From contig JALTKC010000579.1 in assembly GCA_027076245.1 (NCBI GenBank), positions 1 through 8,848 on the forward strand: DNA of 8,848 bases, written 5' to 3'. This stretch comes from Gammaproteobacteria bacterium (GTDB taxonomy: Bacteria > Pseudomonadota > Gammaproteobacteria > GRL18). The position numbers and the translations under genes are program-made. The notes beneath the pieces were generated by a model. The model did not search any database. It worked only from the letters and a program-made list of their open reading frames with translations, and had not been told where the DNA came from. Positions 1 to 6,060 of the stretch are shown piece by piece. Each line of letters starts with the position of its first letter. Positions within the stretch are counted from its first letter, which is position 1.

Positions 1-1728
1 ACGGCAATGGTCAGAACCTCCGTGGAAATGGAACGGGAAGGGCTGCTCACTAAAGAACAGGCTTTATTACGCATTAACCCTCAGCATCTGGAGCAGATGC
101 TGTACCCACGCCTGGACCCCGATGTGCGCATTGAAGCCATTGCCCAGGGTCTGCCGGCTTCCCCCGGTGCGGCCAGCGGTATGGCCATTTTTGATGCGGA
201 TAAAGCAGAACAGCTGGGCAAGGAAGGCTTTCAGGTGATCCTGTTACGGGAAGAAACCAAGCCTGAAGATATTCACGGCTTTTTTGCTTCCCAGGGCATT
301 CTGACCAGTCGCGGCGGCAAAACCTCCCATGCGGCGGTAGTCGCCCGGGGCATGGGTAAGCCCTGTGTGGCGGGTGCGGAAGGCATACAGGTGGATATTA
401 ACCTGCGTCAGGCCAATATTGGCGATCTGGTCATTAAGGAAGGCGACTGGCTGACCATTGACGGTACCAGTGGCAATGTCTATCAGGGCAAAATTGCCAC
501 CGTTGAAGCTGAATTTACGGCCGAGCTAAATAGCCTGTTAAGCTGGGCGGATGAACTGGCCCGGCTTAAGGTTATGGCCAATGCGGATACCCCTTCCGAT
601 GCAGCCAGGGCCATTAAATACGGTGCCATGGGTATTGGCCTGTGTCGTACTGAACGGATGTTTAATGATCCTGAACGTCTACCCATCGTAATTGAAATGA
701 TTGTGGCTGAAAACAAACTGCAACGTCAGGAAGCGTTGAACCGTCTGCTGCCTATTCAGCGGGCTGATTTTAAAGGGCTGTTTGAAGTGATGTCGCCACG
801 CAATGTCACTATCCGCCTGCTGGATCCGCCTATTCACGAATTTTTACCTTCTGAACCTCAACTACAGAAAGAAATTGAGCAACTGCAGCATTTACATGAA
901 ATGGCGGCCGGTGCTAATGTGCTGTGTAACACCATGAATCTGCTTGAAAGTGGACAGGGTCGCCGGGTAACCGACAAAGTTCCCCTGCCGACCATGGTAA
1001 ACCCTGATCTGGTGGAAGAAGCCATTATTAAAAAACAGAGCATGCTGAAAAAAGTCCGCGCCCTGTACGAAACCAATCCCATGCTGGGACATCGCGGAGT
1101 CCGCCTGGGCATTACCTTCCCGGAAATTTACTCTATGCAGATCCGAGCCATTCTTGAAGCCGCAGCCGAATGTGTAGCCAAGGGAATGGAAGTTAACCCA
1201 CAGATTATGATCCCGCAGGTTTCAACGGTAGAGGAACTGAAGTTTATTAAACAGTTTGCAGATAGCATACATGAGGAAGTCGAACGAAGTTATAATCTTA
1301 AGGTTAATTATAAATTCGGCTCCATGCTGGAAGTGGTGCGTGCCTGTATGCGGGCGGGATCGCTGGCCGATGTGGCAGAATTTTTCTCTTTCGGCACCAA
1401 TGATCTCAGTCAGGCCACCTTCTCATTCTCACGGGAAGATGCGGAAAACAAATTTCTTCCCCTGTATAATGAACGTGAAATTTTACAGGACAATCCATTT
1501 GAAGTACTGGACAGAAAAGGGGTTGGCAAACTCATGGAACTGGCCGTTAACTGGGGCCGTGAAACCCGTCAGGATATGTCTATAGGCATCTGCGGCGAAC
1601 ACGGCGGCCATCCAGACTCCATCCACTTCTGCCATACCATCGGGCTGGATTATGTTTCATGTTCAGGGCCACGGGTACCCATTGCACGACTGGCGGCGGC
1701 GCATGCGGCTTTAGAAGAGCAGTGTTAA
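1..1728 (+). CDS. ppdK: Pyruvate, phosphate dikinase, C-terminal part (5' end outside window)
   Basis: Interconverts pyruvate + ATP + Pi and PEP + AMP + PPi in the cytoplasm. The frame is open from base 1, so the ATG at base 7 is internal; roughly 300 N-terminal residues (the ATP-grasp domain) would lie upstream. Counting that Met as residue 1, the swivelling phosphohistidine domain covers about 45-165 with GGKTSHAAVVARG, catalytic His108 and the neighbouring Thr106. The PEP/pyruvate TIM barrel covers about 180-570. It shows GLCRTERMF (Arg214), TIRLLDPP (Arg270), NPMLGHRG, SMLEV (Glu442), FGTND (Asn465, Asp466) and ICGEHGG with catalytic Cys529. It ends VPIARLAAAHAALEEQC, the usual PPDK ending. 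Departures from the forms I remember: GGHP where GGDP is typical, SGPRVP for SPFRVP, SMLEVVRA for TMIEIPRA, and a longer stretch at about 282-355. The TAA stop lies inside the first heptamer of the following repeat. PPDK rather than PEP synthase is favoured by the GLCRTE, GHRG and C-terminal motifs. Confidence 0.93.
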   Translation, partial: TAMVRTSVEMEREGLLTKEQALLRINPQHLEQMLYPRLDPDVRIEAIAQGLPASPGAASGMAIFDADKAEQLGKEGFQVILLREETKPEDIHGFFASQGILTSRGGKTSHAAVVARGMGKPCVAGAEGIQVDINLRQANIGDLVIKEGDWLTIDGTSGNVYQGKIATVEAEFTAELNSLLSWADELARLKVMANADTPSDAARAIKYGAMGIGLCRTERMFNDPERLPIVIEMIVAENKLQRQEALNRLLPIQRADFKGLFEVMSPRNVTIRLLDPPIHEFLPSEPQLQKEIEQLQHLHEMAAGANVLCNTMNLLESGQGRRVTDKVPLPTMVNPDLVEEAIIKKQSMLKKVRALYETNPMLGHRGVRLGITFPEIYSMQIRAILEAAAECVAKGMEVNPQIMIPQVSTVEELKFIKQFADSIHEEVERSYNLKVNYKFGSMLEVVRACMRAGSLADVAEFFSFGTNDLSQATFSFSREDAENKFLPLYNEREILQDNPFEVLDRKGVGKLMELAVNWGRETRQDMSIGICGEHGGHPDSIHFCHTIGLDYVSCSGPRVPIARLAAAHAALEEQC

Positions 1729-1926
1729 GTGCTAAGGGTTAAGTGTTAAGGAGGAGCCAGAGCAAAAGAATATATTTTTAAATATTTACAAAATATTTGG
1801 ATATATTCTTTGACTGGCGATTTAGAGGGTTTAAGCTTTTTCTTAACGCTTAACGCTTAACGCTTAACGCTTAACGCTTAACGCTTAACGCTTAACGCTC
1901 AACGCTCAACGCTCAACGCTCAACGC
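1722..1926. repeat. Heptamer element A: inverted heptamer arrays around an AT-rich core
   Basis: Four units of the GTGTTAA type (GTGTTAA, GTGCTAA, GGGTTAA, GTGTTAA) at 1722-1749 face twelve units on the right: eight TTAACGC (1843-1898) and four TCAACGC (1899-1926). GTGTTAA can pair with TTAACGC over all seven positions if one G-U wobble is allowed, so an RNA from either strand could fold back across the 93-base core. The core edges resemble the element at 5869-5988: 1750-1763 matches 5897-5910 at 12 of 14 bases, and 1818-1842 matches 5936-5960 at 21 of 25. The element fills the gap between the convergent ppdK and fabA genes. It includes the ppdK stop codon and ends 3 bases short of the fabA stop. 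A role as bidirectional terminator or mRNA 3'-end protector is inference. Confidence 0.9.
1765..1811. other. AT-rich hairpin in the core of heptamer element A
   Basis: AAAGAATATAT (1765-1775) is the exact reverse complement of ATATATTCTTT (1801-1811). Nested inside, AAATATTT (1780-1787) pairs with 1791-1798 around a 3-base loop. The result is a hairpin of about 47 bases made almost entirely of A-T pairs. It lies between the two inward-facing heptamer arrays and could nucleate the larger fold. The element at 5869-5988 has no comparable inner hairpin, so this part is not conserved between copies. Confidence 0.6.
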
Positions 1927-1929
1927 TTT

Positions 1930-2445
1930 CTAAAAACTCTCCGTAGAAGTAAACAACCCAACCCGCAGATCTTTCATGGTATAAATTTCCTTCCCATCCA
2001 CAGACATGGTCGCATCGCCAATGCCCATGACCAGGCGGCGGGTGATTACGCGTTTCAGGTCAATTTTATAGGTTACCTTTTTTGCGGTAGGTAAGACCTG
2101 GCCGGTAAATTTAACTTCGCCTACACCTAGTGCACGGCCGCGGCCGGGGCTGCCCAGCCAGCCGAGGTAAAAGCCAATCAGCTGCCAGACGGCATCAAGA
2201 CCCAGGCAGCCCGGCATAACGGGATCGCCCTTAAAATGGCACTCAAAAAACCATAAATCAGGGTTAATATCCAGTTCGGCAATAATTTCACCCTTACCGT
2301 GTGCACCGCCGTCTTCATTAATTTCAATAATACGGTCAATCATTAACATATTTGGCAGGGGCAACTGGGCATTGCCCGGTCCAAACATTTCGCCACGACC
2401 GCACTGCAGTAATTCTTCCCGGTTAAACGAACTTTGTCTTTTCAT
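1930..2445 (-). CDS. fabA: 3-hydroxydecanoyl-[acyl-carrier-protein] dehydratase/isomerase FabA
   Basis: Dehydrates (3R)-hydroxydecanoyl-ACP and isomerises trans-2- to cis-3-decenoyl-ACP, the branch point for unsaturated fatty acids in bacterial type II synthesis. It is a cytoplasmic hotdog-fold dimer. The 171-residue length is typical of FabA. The active-site segment FECHFKGDPVMPGCLGLDAVWQ places catalytic His70 and Asp84 exactly where expected. The N-terminus (FGPGNAQLPLPNMLMIDRI) and C-terminus (YTMKDLRVGLF) also match the family rather than the longer-substrate FabZ. The ATG start gives the standard length, although the upstream Shine-Dalgarno sequence is weak (AAAAGA). No fabB partner is next to it: the gene is convergent with ppdK and divergent from the SprA-like gene. 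The TAG stop sits 3 bases from a heptamer array. I could not recognise a FadR or FabR operator in the upstream 190 bases. Confidence 0.97.
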   Translation of the reverse strand: MKRQSSFNREELLQCGRGEMFGPGNAQLPLPNMLMIDRIIEINEDGGAHGKGEIIAELDINPDLWFFECHFKGDPVMPGCLGLDAVWQLIGFYLGWLGSPGRGRALGVGEVKFTGQVLPTAKKVTYKIDLKRVITRRLVMGIGDATMSVDGKEIYTMKDLRVGLFTSTESF

Positions 2446-2521
2446 AAAAAATCTTTTGGTTGTAAAATCATTAAACCGCCATATTTTAACAGAAATAAAG
2501 CGCTATTCCCATTTGCAATTT

Positions 2522-2550
2522 TTTAGAATGATTTCTAAAGTTTATAGAAT
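2522..2550 (+). promoter_or_regulatory. Putative promoter with overlapping palindrome in the fabA / SprA-like divergent region
   Basis: TTTAGA (2522-2527) and TAGAAT (2545-2550) are separated by 17 bases and match the sigma-70 -35 and -10 consensus at 4/6 and 5/6. The -35 lies inside the perfect interrupted palindrome TTTAGAATGATTTCTAAA (2522-2539; 7-bp arms, 4-base spacer), which looks like an operator. It would drive the downstream plus-strand gene starting at 2636 and is 77 bases from the fabA start, so it could affect both. In a 190-bp AT-rich gap, chance matches are likely enough to keep confidence modest. Confidence 0.35.
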
Positions 2551-2635
2551 ACTGGCCGCCAATCACTATGAGGCAGTACAAATTCAATTAATGGACCTAA
2601 AAACGAACAAATAAAATGAGTTTATAAAAGCAGTT

Positions 2636-3454
2636 ATGCAGGCATTGTCCTTAACTCAAACCACTGCACCGGCTGCACTGAACGCGTTTAGTTATTTTAA
2701 CCAGCCGACACCGCCGCCGTTAAATAATAGCTACAGTCAGCCTGGGCGCGGTAATACTAATGCTGACAGAATCAATCTGTCACAGCAGGGTATTGCCTAT
2801 GCTCAAACTTCAGCTTCCAGGGATGCTGATACAGAGAATGAAGCCAGAGAAACAACGGCCAAGGAAAGTGCTGAAAAGGAAGTTAAGGAAGAGGCATCTC
2901 AGGCCGCTGATAACAATTCCTCAAGCAGCAACAAAAATAACGAAAAAGAATTTACCGAACGAGAACAGCAACAGCTGGAAGAACTTAAGCGTCGTGATAC
3001 CGAAGTAAAAGCCCATGAACAGGCCCACTTATCAGCCGCCGGCGGTCTTGCCCGGGGCGGCGCCAGTTTTGACTATGAAACTGGCCCCGATGGTAAACGC
3101 TATGCCGTAGGAGGTGAGGTTAATATTGATACCTCCAGAGCTTCTGACGATCCCCAGGCCAATATCAGAAAAGCTCAGCAGATCCGTCGTGCCGCAACCG
3201 CCCCGGCTGACCCTTCATCCCAGGATCGATCAGTAGCCTCTGAAGCATCACGTATGGAGGCTCAGGCCAGAATAGAACTGTCAGAACAGGCACGGGAAAA
3301 ACAGTCACAATACGTTTCAGAAAATACCCCCGAAGCCGATTTCCTTGCCCAGAGCGCTTCACAAAACGAAAAATCCATACAGGACACTTACCAGAAAATC
3401 CAGAATGCCTCAGTCCTGCAGCAGCCCCGGCCTTTTGTTGATTTCTTTATCTGA
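2636..3454 (+). CDS. SprA-related putative zinc metalloprotease with HEQAH motif
   Basis: A 272-residue protein whose central block matches the SprA-related / 'putative metalloprotease CJM1_0395' family as I remember it. That block comprises VKAHEQAHLSAAGG (HExxH-type HEQAH at 127-131), a Gly-rich stretch with FDYETGPDGKRYAVGGEVNID (about 145-165) and IRKAQQIRRAATAPADPSSQDRSVA (about 177-201). Residues 1-105 are low complexity, rich in Q, N, S, P and then in charged residues (a Glu/Lys-rich probable coil at 62-120). They include DRINLSQQG, a motif type seen near the start of this family. No signal peptide or membrane segment is visible. The HExxH suggests zinc binding, with Glu161 a possible third ligand (inference). 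The substrate is unknown. The ATG at 2636 has only a weak upstream purine run. It is convergent with coq7, with 17 bases between stops, and no clear terminator is seen. Confidence 0.8.
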   Translation: MQALSLTQTTAPAALNAFSYFNQPTPPPLNNSYSQPGRGNTNADRINLSQQGIAYAQTSASRDADTENEARETTAKESAEKEVKEEASQAADNNSSSSNKNNEKEFTEREQQQLEELKRRDTEVKAHEQAHLSAAGGLARGGASFDYETGPDGKRYAVGGEVNIDTSRASDDPQANIRKAQQIRRAATAPADPSSQDRSVASEASRMEAQARIELSEQAREKQSQYVSENTPEADFLAQSASQNEKSIQDTYQKIQNASVLQQPRPFVDFFI

Positions 3455-3471
3455 GTCCAGGACACTCCACC

Positions 3472-4128
3472 CTACAGATAATAAGCGCCTTTAGTCATGA
3501 CTTTAGAGGTCAGTTTCATTGCCATCTTTACCGCCGTCGGTAAATCTGCACTGCCCGCACCCTCTGCAATGGTGGCATGGTGCAGCTCATCAACCTTCAT
3601 CTGTTCCAGAATAGCCCGGCTTTTATGGTCTTTCGGAGATAATTGTTGCAAATGTTCATCCAGATGGCGCACCACCTGATGCTCCGTTTCCGCAACAAAC
3701 CCAAGACTCCACTTATCCCCGGCCTTGCCGGCAATAGCCCCGATAGTTAAAGAACCCAGATACCATAAAGGATTCAGCCAGCTGACATGAGTCCCCAGCT
3801 CCTGACAACGGGCTTCACACCAGGCCAGATGATCATTCTCCTCCTGAGCCGCCCGCTGCATCTGCTCCCGAACCTCCGGTAACTCAGCCGTCAGCGCCTG
3901 ACCCTGATACAGCCCCTGTGCCGAAACTTCACCGGCATGATTAATACGCATCAGCCTGCCCGCCAGCTTACGATCCGCCTCACTCAATTCACCCTCAGGC
4001 TGACCATCCGCCGGATTCCCCCGCTCCGTCACCTCCGGTGCCCCAAACAAAGTCCGCACCCCAGTATCAATATTAATCAAAAACTGATCCAGCCCGGAAA
4101 ACTGCCTCTCATGTCGCTCAAAAGCCAT
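3472..4128 (-). CDS. coq7: 2-polyprenyl-3-methyl-6-methoxy-1,4-benzoquinone monooxygenase Coq7 (ubiquinone C6 hydroxylase)
   Basis: Carboxylate-bridged diiron hydroxylase for the C6 hydroxylation step of ubiquinone synthesis; it does the job of flavin-dependent UbiF in E. coli and is usually membrane-associated. The 218 residues form the ferritin-like fold. Ligand-type residues are Glu67 (RINHAGE), Glu97 and His100 (EENDH), Glu149 (AETEH), and Glu181 and His184 (DELHH). The spacings Glu67-Glu97 (30) and Glu97-Glu149 (52) equal those of the mammalian COQ7 ligands. Hydrophobic residues about 117-135 may contact the membrane. The start is supported by a good Shine-Dalgarno sequence (AAGGGG, 5 bases before ATG). 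The gene lies downstream of the GlcF-like gene on the same strand, with a 146-bp gap filled largely by heptamer arrays. Whether it is cotranscribed or has its own promoter near the arrays is not clear. Confidence 0.95.
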   Translation of the reverse strand: MAFERHERQFSGLDQFLINIDTGVRTLFGAPEVTERGNPADGQPEGELSEADRKLAGRLMRINHAGEVSAQGLYQGQALTAELPEVREQMQRAAQEENDHLAWCEARCQELGTHVSWLNPLWYLGSLTIGAIAGKAGDKWSLGFVAETEHQVVRHLDEHLQQLSPKDHKSRAILEQMKVDELHHATIAEGAGSADLPTAVKMAMKLTSKVMTKGAYYL

Positions 4129-4170
4129 ACAACCCCTTTACAATTCTCTACAAAAAACTATGCTCTTTAC

Positions 4171-4281
4171 TTAACACTTAACACTTAACACTTAACACTT
4201 AACACTTAACACTTAACACTTAACACTTAACACTCTAAGCTCTTTCTCAACGCTCAACGCTCAACGCTCAACGCTCAACGC
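4171..4281. repeat. Heptamer element B: two same-orientation arrays between the GlcF-like gene and coq7
   Basis: Plus strand: nine perfect TTAACAC units (4171-4233), a 13-base linker TCTAAGCTCTTTC (4234-4246), then five perfect TCAACGC units (4247-4281). On the coding strand of the flanking genes this reads GCGTTGA x5, the linker GAAAGAGCTTAGA, then GTGTTAA x9. The first GCGTTGA contains the TGA stop of the GlcF-like gene. The linker resembles the caps in the other two elements, and a similar cap-like sequence (CTATGCTCTTTAC, 4158-4170) borders the second array. Unlike the other elements, both arrays point the same way, so no long hairpin is expected. The GTGTTAA array ends 43 bases before the coq7 start and so lies in or next to its promoter/leader. 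Confidence 0.92.
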
Positions 4282-5462
4282 CCCTTCAACTGCCTCGCCA
4301 ACAACCCCACCGGATGCACCACCTCAATATCCTGCCCCTGTTTTTTCAACCCTTGTTTATAATGCAGAGAACAGCCCAGATTTGAAGAAACCAGCAGCTT
4401 GCTCTTATTATATCCCATAATCTGCTGTAATTTATTATCCAGCAGCTGCCCGGCAATATCAGGATAACGCAGCCGGTAACTGCCGGCCGCTCCGCAACAG
4501 AGCTTTGTATCCAGTCTGTTTATTTTCAGTCCGGGAATAACAGTCAAAACTTTTTCCAGTAAGGGAGCTTCATGCAGGACATTTTTCAGGCTGCAGGAGG
4601 TATGCACTATAATGTCCTGCTCAAGTGGTAAAAAGTCAGGGCTGTGTGGCTCATGGCAGTGCTGTTCAAATATCTGAGCCAGAAAAGCAATAATATCAAA
4701 ACTATGCTCAGTCATAGCCTGGCTGTTATTAAGCTCATGGCTGTCAGAACCAATTATTAAGTGGGCATATTCTTTTAGTTGCCCGGAACAGTGATTATTT
4801 AAACTGATAATGGCCTGACAATCGTTAAGGTAAGGTTTAAAGCTTTCAATATTATCATGGATCTGTTCATACATTCCGTCCAGATCCCCCTGGCGGCGTT
4901 TAATAGCTCCGCAGCAGTGCTGATTTTCAGGCACCACCACCTCATAACCGCAGGCATTTAATACCCGAACCCCGTCCAGCAGTGTCTGAGTTTCAAACAA
5001 TTCACCGGTACAGCCGGTAAACAGAGCCACCTTCCCAAGTGCATTATCAACTGGGTAGTGCGGTTTTAGTGAGCTTTGTCCCGTAAGTCGATTAGACAGT
5101 CGGGCCAGTGAGCGAAGGGGAGCTCTCTGCAAGACTGTTTCCGCGACTTTCTGTTTAACAGACTGCTGGGTCTGAATAGACTGTACCAGTTGCTGCCGGC
5201 TTAAATCACTGATTTTTGAATAATTCACTTCAGAAGGGCACATATTCTCACAGGCACGGCAGCCCAGACAATGATCCAGAGTTTCAAACAATTCGTCTGT
5301 TAAGTTTAAGTCACCATCAGCAAGTGCTTTAAACAGCGATATCCGGCCTCTGGGTGACTCGTTTTCTGTATGAAACACCTGGTAAGTCGGACAATGCGGC
5401 AGACACAATCCGCACAGCACACACTGGTTAGCCAGCTGAGAAATGGTTTTATGAACAGTCAA
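4275..5462 (-). CDS. GlcF-like (Fe-S)-binding protein, two 4Fe-4S clusters plus two CCG domains
   Basis: Electron-transfer subunit type found in glycolate oxidase (GlcF) and other 2-hydroxyacid oxidoreductases. It has 395 residues, close to E. coli GlcF. Two 4Fe-4S motifs lie at the N-terminus: Cys14-17-20-24 (CVLCGLCLPHCP) and Cys65-68-71-75 (CLGCRACENMCP). The conserved TYQVF...SPRGRI lies between them. Two CCG domains follow, with CCG at 183-185 and 322-324; the second has the family's CCGAAGSYRLRYPD. No glcD or glcE flavoprotein gene is in the window, so the catalytic partner is unknown and I leave the symbol blank. The start is TTG at 5462: no ATG lies between it and the first Cys motif, an in-frame stop lies 8 codons upstream, and GCGGA sits 8 bases before it. 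It is divergent from the [2Fe-2S] ferredoxin gene and followed by coq7. Its TGA stop is part of a heptamer repeat. Confidence 0.88.
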   Translation of the reverse strand: MTVHKTISQLANQCVLCGLCLPHCPTYQVFHTENESPRGRISLFKALADGDLNLTDELFETLDHCLGCRACENMCPSEVNYSKISDLSRQQLVQSIQTQQSVKQKVAETVLQRAPLRSLARLSNRLTGQSSLKPHYPVDNALGKVALFTGCTGELFETQTLLDGVRVLNACGYEVVVPENQHCCGAIKRRQGDLDGMYEQIHDNIESFKPYLNDCQAIISLNNHCSGQLKEYAHLIIGSDSHELNNSQAMTEHSFDIIAFLAQIFEQHCHEPHSPDFLPLEQDIIVHTSCSLKNVLHEAPLLEKVLTVIPGLKINRLDTKLCCGAAGSYRLRYPDIAGQLLDNKLQQIMGYNKSKLLVSSNLGCSLHYKQGLKKQGQDIEVVHPVGLLARQLKGR

Positions 5463-5510
5463 AAATAAAATCCGCTTTAATAATTAGCAAAAAAGTGTCT
5501 AAAAGTCTGC

Positions 5511-5519
5511 TATTATAAC
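5511..5519. promoter_or_regulatory. Overlapping divergent -10 candidates between GlcF-like gene and ferredoxin gene
   Basis: TATTATAAC on the plus strand contains TATTAT (5511-5516) and TATAAC (5514-5519). The minus strand reads a perfect TATAAT across 5517-5512. These are the best -10 hexamers in the 85-bp divergent gap and sit within a near-palindrome GCTATTATAACAGC (5509-5522). I see no good -35 at standard spacing on either strand, so this is a weak call. Confidence 0.25.
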
Positions 5520-5547
5520 AGCCTTTAAAATCTGAAACCTGATCAAA

Positions 5548-5862
5548 ATGTCCTATTACTCCAGACACGTATTCTTTTGCACCAACGACCGCGAAGACGG
5601 CTCCGCCTGCTGCCAGCGTTTTAATGCCCGCCAAATGCGCAAATATGTAAAAAACCGCTGCAAGGAACTGGGTATCCACGGCGAAGGCCAGCTAAGAATC
5701 AACAGCGCCGGCTGCCTCGGTCGCTGCAATGAAGGCCCCGTTATTGTCATCTACCCGGAAGAAACCTGGTACACTTATGTGGATGAGGAAGATCTCGATG
5801 ATATTATTGAGCAGCATCTGGTTAAAGGGGAACGGGTTGAACGGTTGATGTTGAAGAGATGA
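5548..5862 (+). CDS. Thioredoxin-like [2Fe-2S] ferredoxin domain protein
   Basis: A small (104-residue) cytoplasmic protein of the NuoE-related [2Fe-2S] ferredoxin type. Candidate cluster ligands follow the family pattern: Cys11 (FFCTNDRE), Cys21 or Cys22 (SACCQRF), Cys56 and Cys60 (AGCLGRCNEGP). The GCLGRCNEGPVIVIYPEETWY stretch and an acidic C-terminal half (DEEDLDDIIEQHL) are typical of stand-alone members, often annotated '(2Fe-2S) ferredoxin domain-containing protein'. It lacks the rest of NuoE, so it is not a complex I subunit. The electron partner is unknown. The divergent GlcF-like iron-sulfur protein is the obvious candidate, by inference from position only. The ATG at 5548 places Cys11 as expected; no strong Shine-Dalgarno sequence precedes it. 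Heptamer element C begins 7 bases after the TGA stop. Confidence 0.88.
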   Translation: MSYYSRHVFFCTNDREDGSACCQRFNARQMRKYVKNRCKELGIHGEGQLRINSAGCLGRCNEGPVIVIYPEETWYTYVDEEDLDDIIEQHLVKGERVERLMLKR

Positions 5863-5868
5863 AGAGCA

Positions 5869-5988
5869 GGGTTAAGTGCTAAGTGTTAAGCGTTAAGGAA
5901 GAGCAAGAGCGTTTACACAGTTATTTTTACACCCTCGATTAAGAGAGTCTAAGCTTTTACTTAACACTTAACACTTAACACTTAACAG
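5869..5988. repeat. Heptamer element C: inverted heptamer arrays after the ferredoxin gene
   Basis: Left array: GGGTTAA, GTGCTAA, GTGTTAA, GCGTTAA (5869-5896). Right array: three TTAACAC and one TTAACAG (5961-5988). The arms are in inverted orientation and equal in unit number, so they can pair. The 64-base core begins GGAAGAGCAAGAGC (5897-5910) and ends with 25 bases (5936-5960) that closely match the core edges of element A. Each core edge can be read inward from GTTAAG as NAARAGC followed by a purine-rich tail, giving an imperfect terminal inverted repeat. It starts 7 bases after the ferredoxin stop and could cap that mRNA. There is no U-tract, so it does not look like a standard intrinsic terminator. 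Confidence 0.88.
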
Positions 5989-6060
5989 CTCTTTTTGTAA
6001 GACAACCCCTATAATTCACCCAAATTTCAGCATAAATTGCACTTTTTATTAAAAACTACA

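Noticed and set aside
1843..1926. Heptamer arrays as a CRISPR array
   Set aside because: The units are contiguous 7-mers with no spacers.
2372..2614. 80-codon plus-strand ORF overlapping the fabA start
   Set aside because: It is antisense to fabA at its start, has no ribosome binding site and encodes no recognisable motif.
5449..5679. 76-codon minus-strand ORF antisense to the ferredoxin gene
   Set aside because: It is a shadow of the ferredoxin coding sequence, whose cysteine motifs are clearly in the plus frame.
6010..6015. Perfect TATAAT just after heptamer element C
   Set aside because: No acceptable -35 at 16-18 base spacing, and a much better promoter lies 50 bases downstream.
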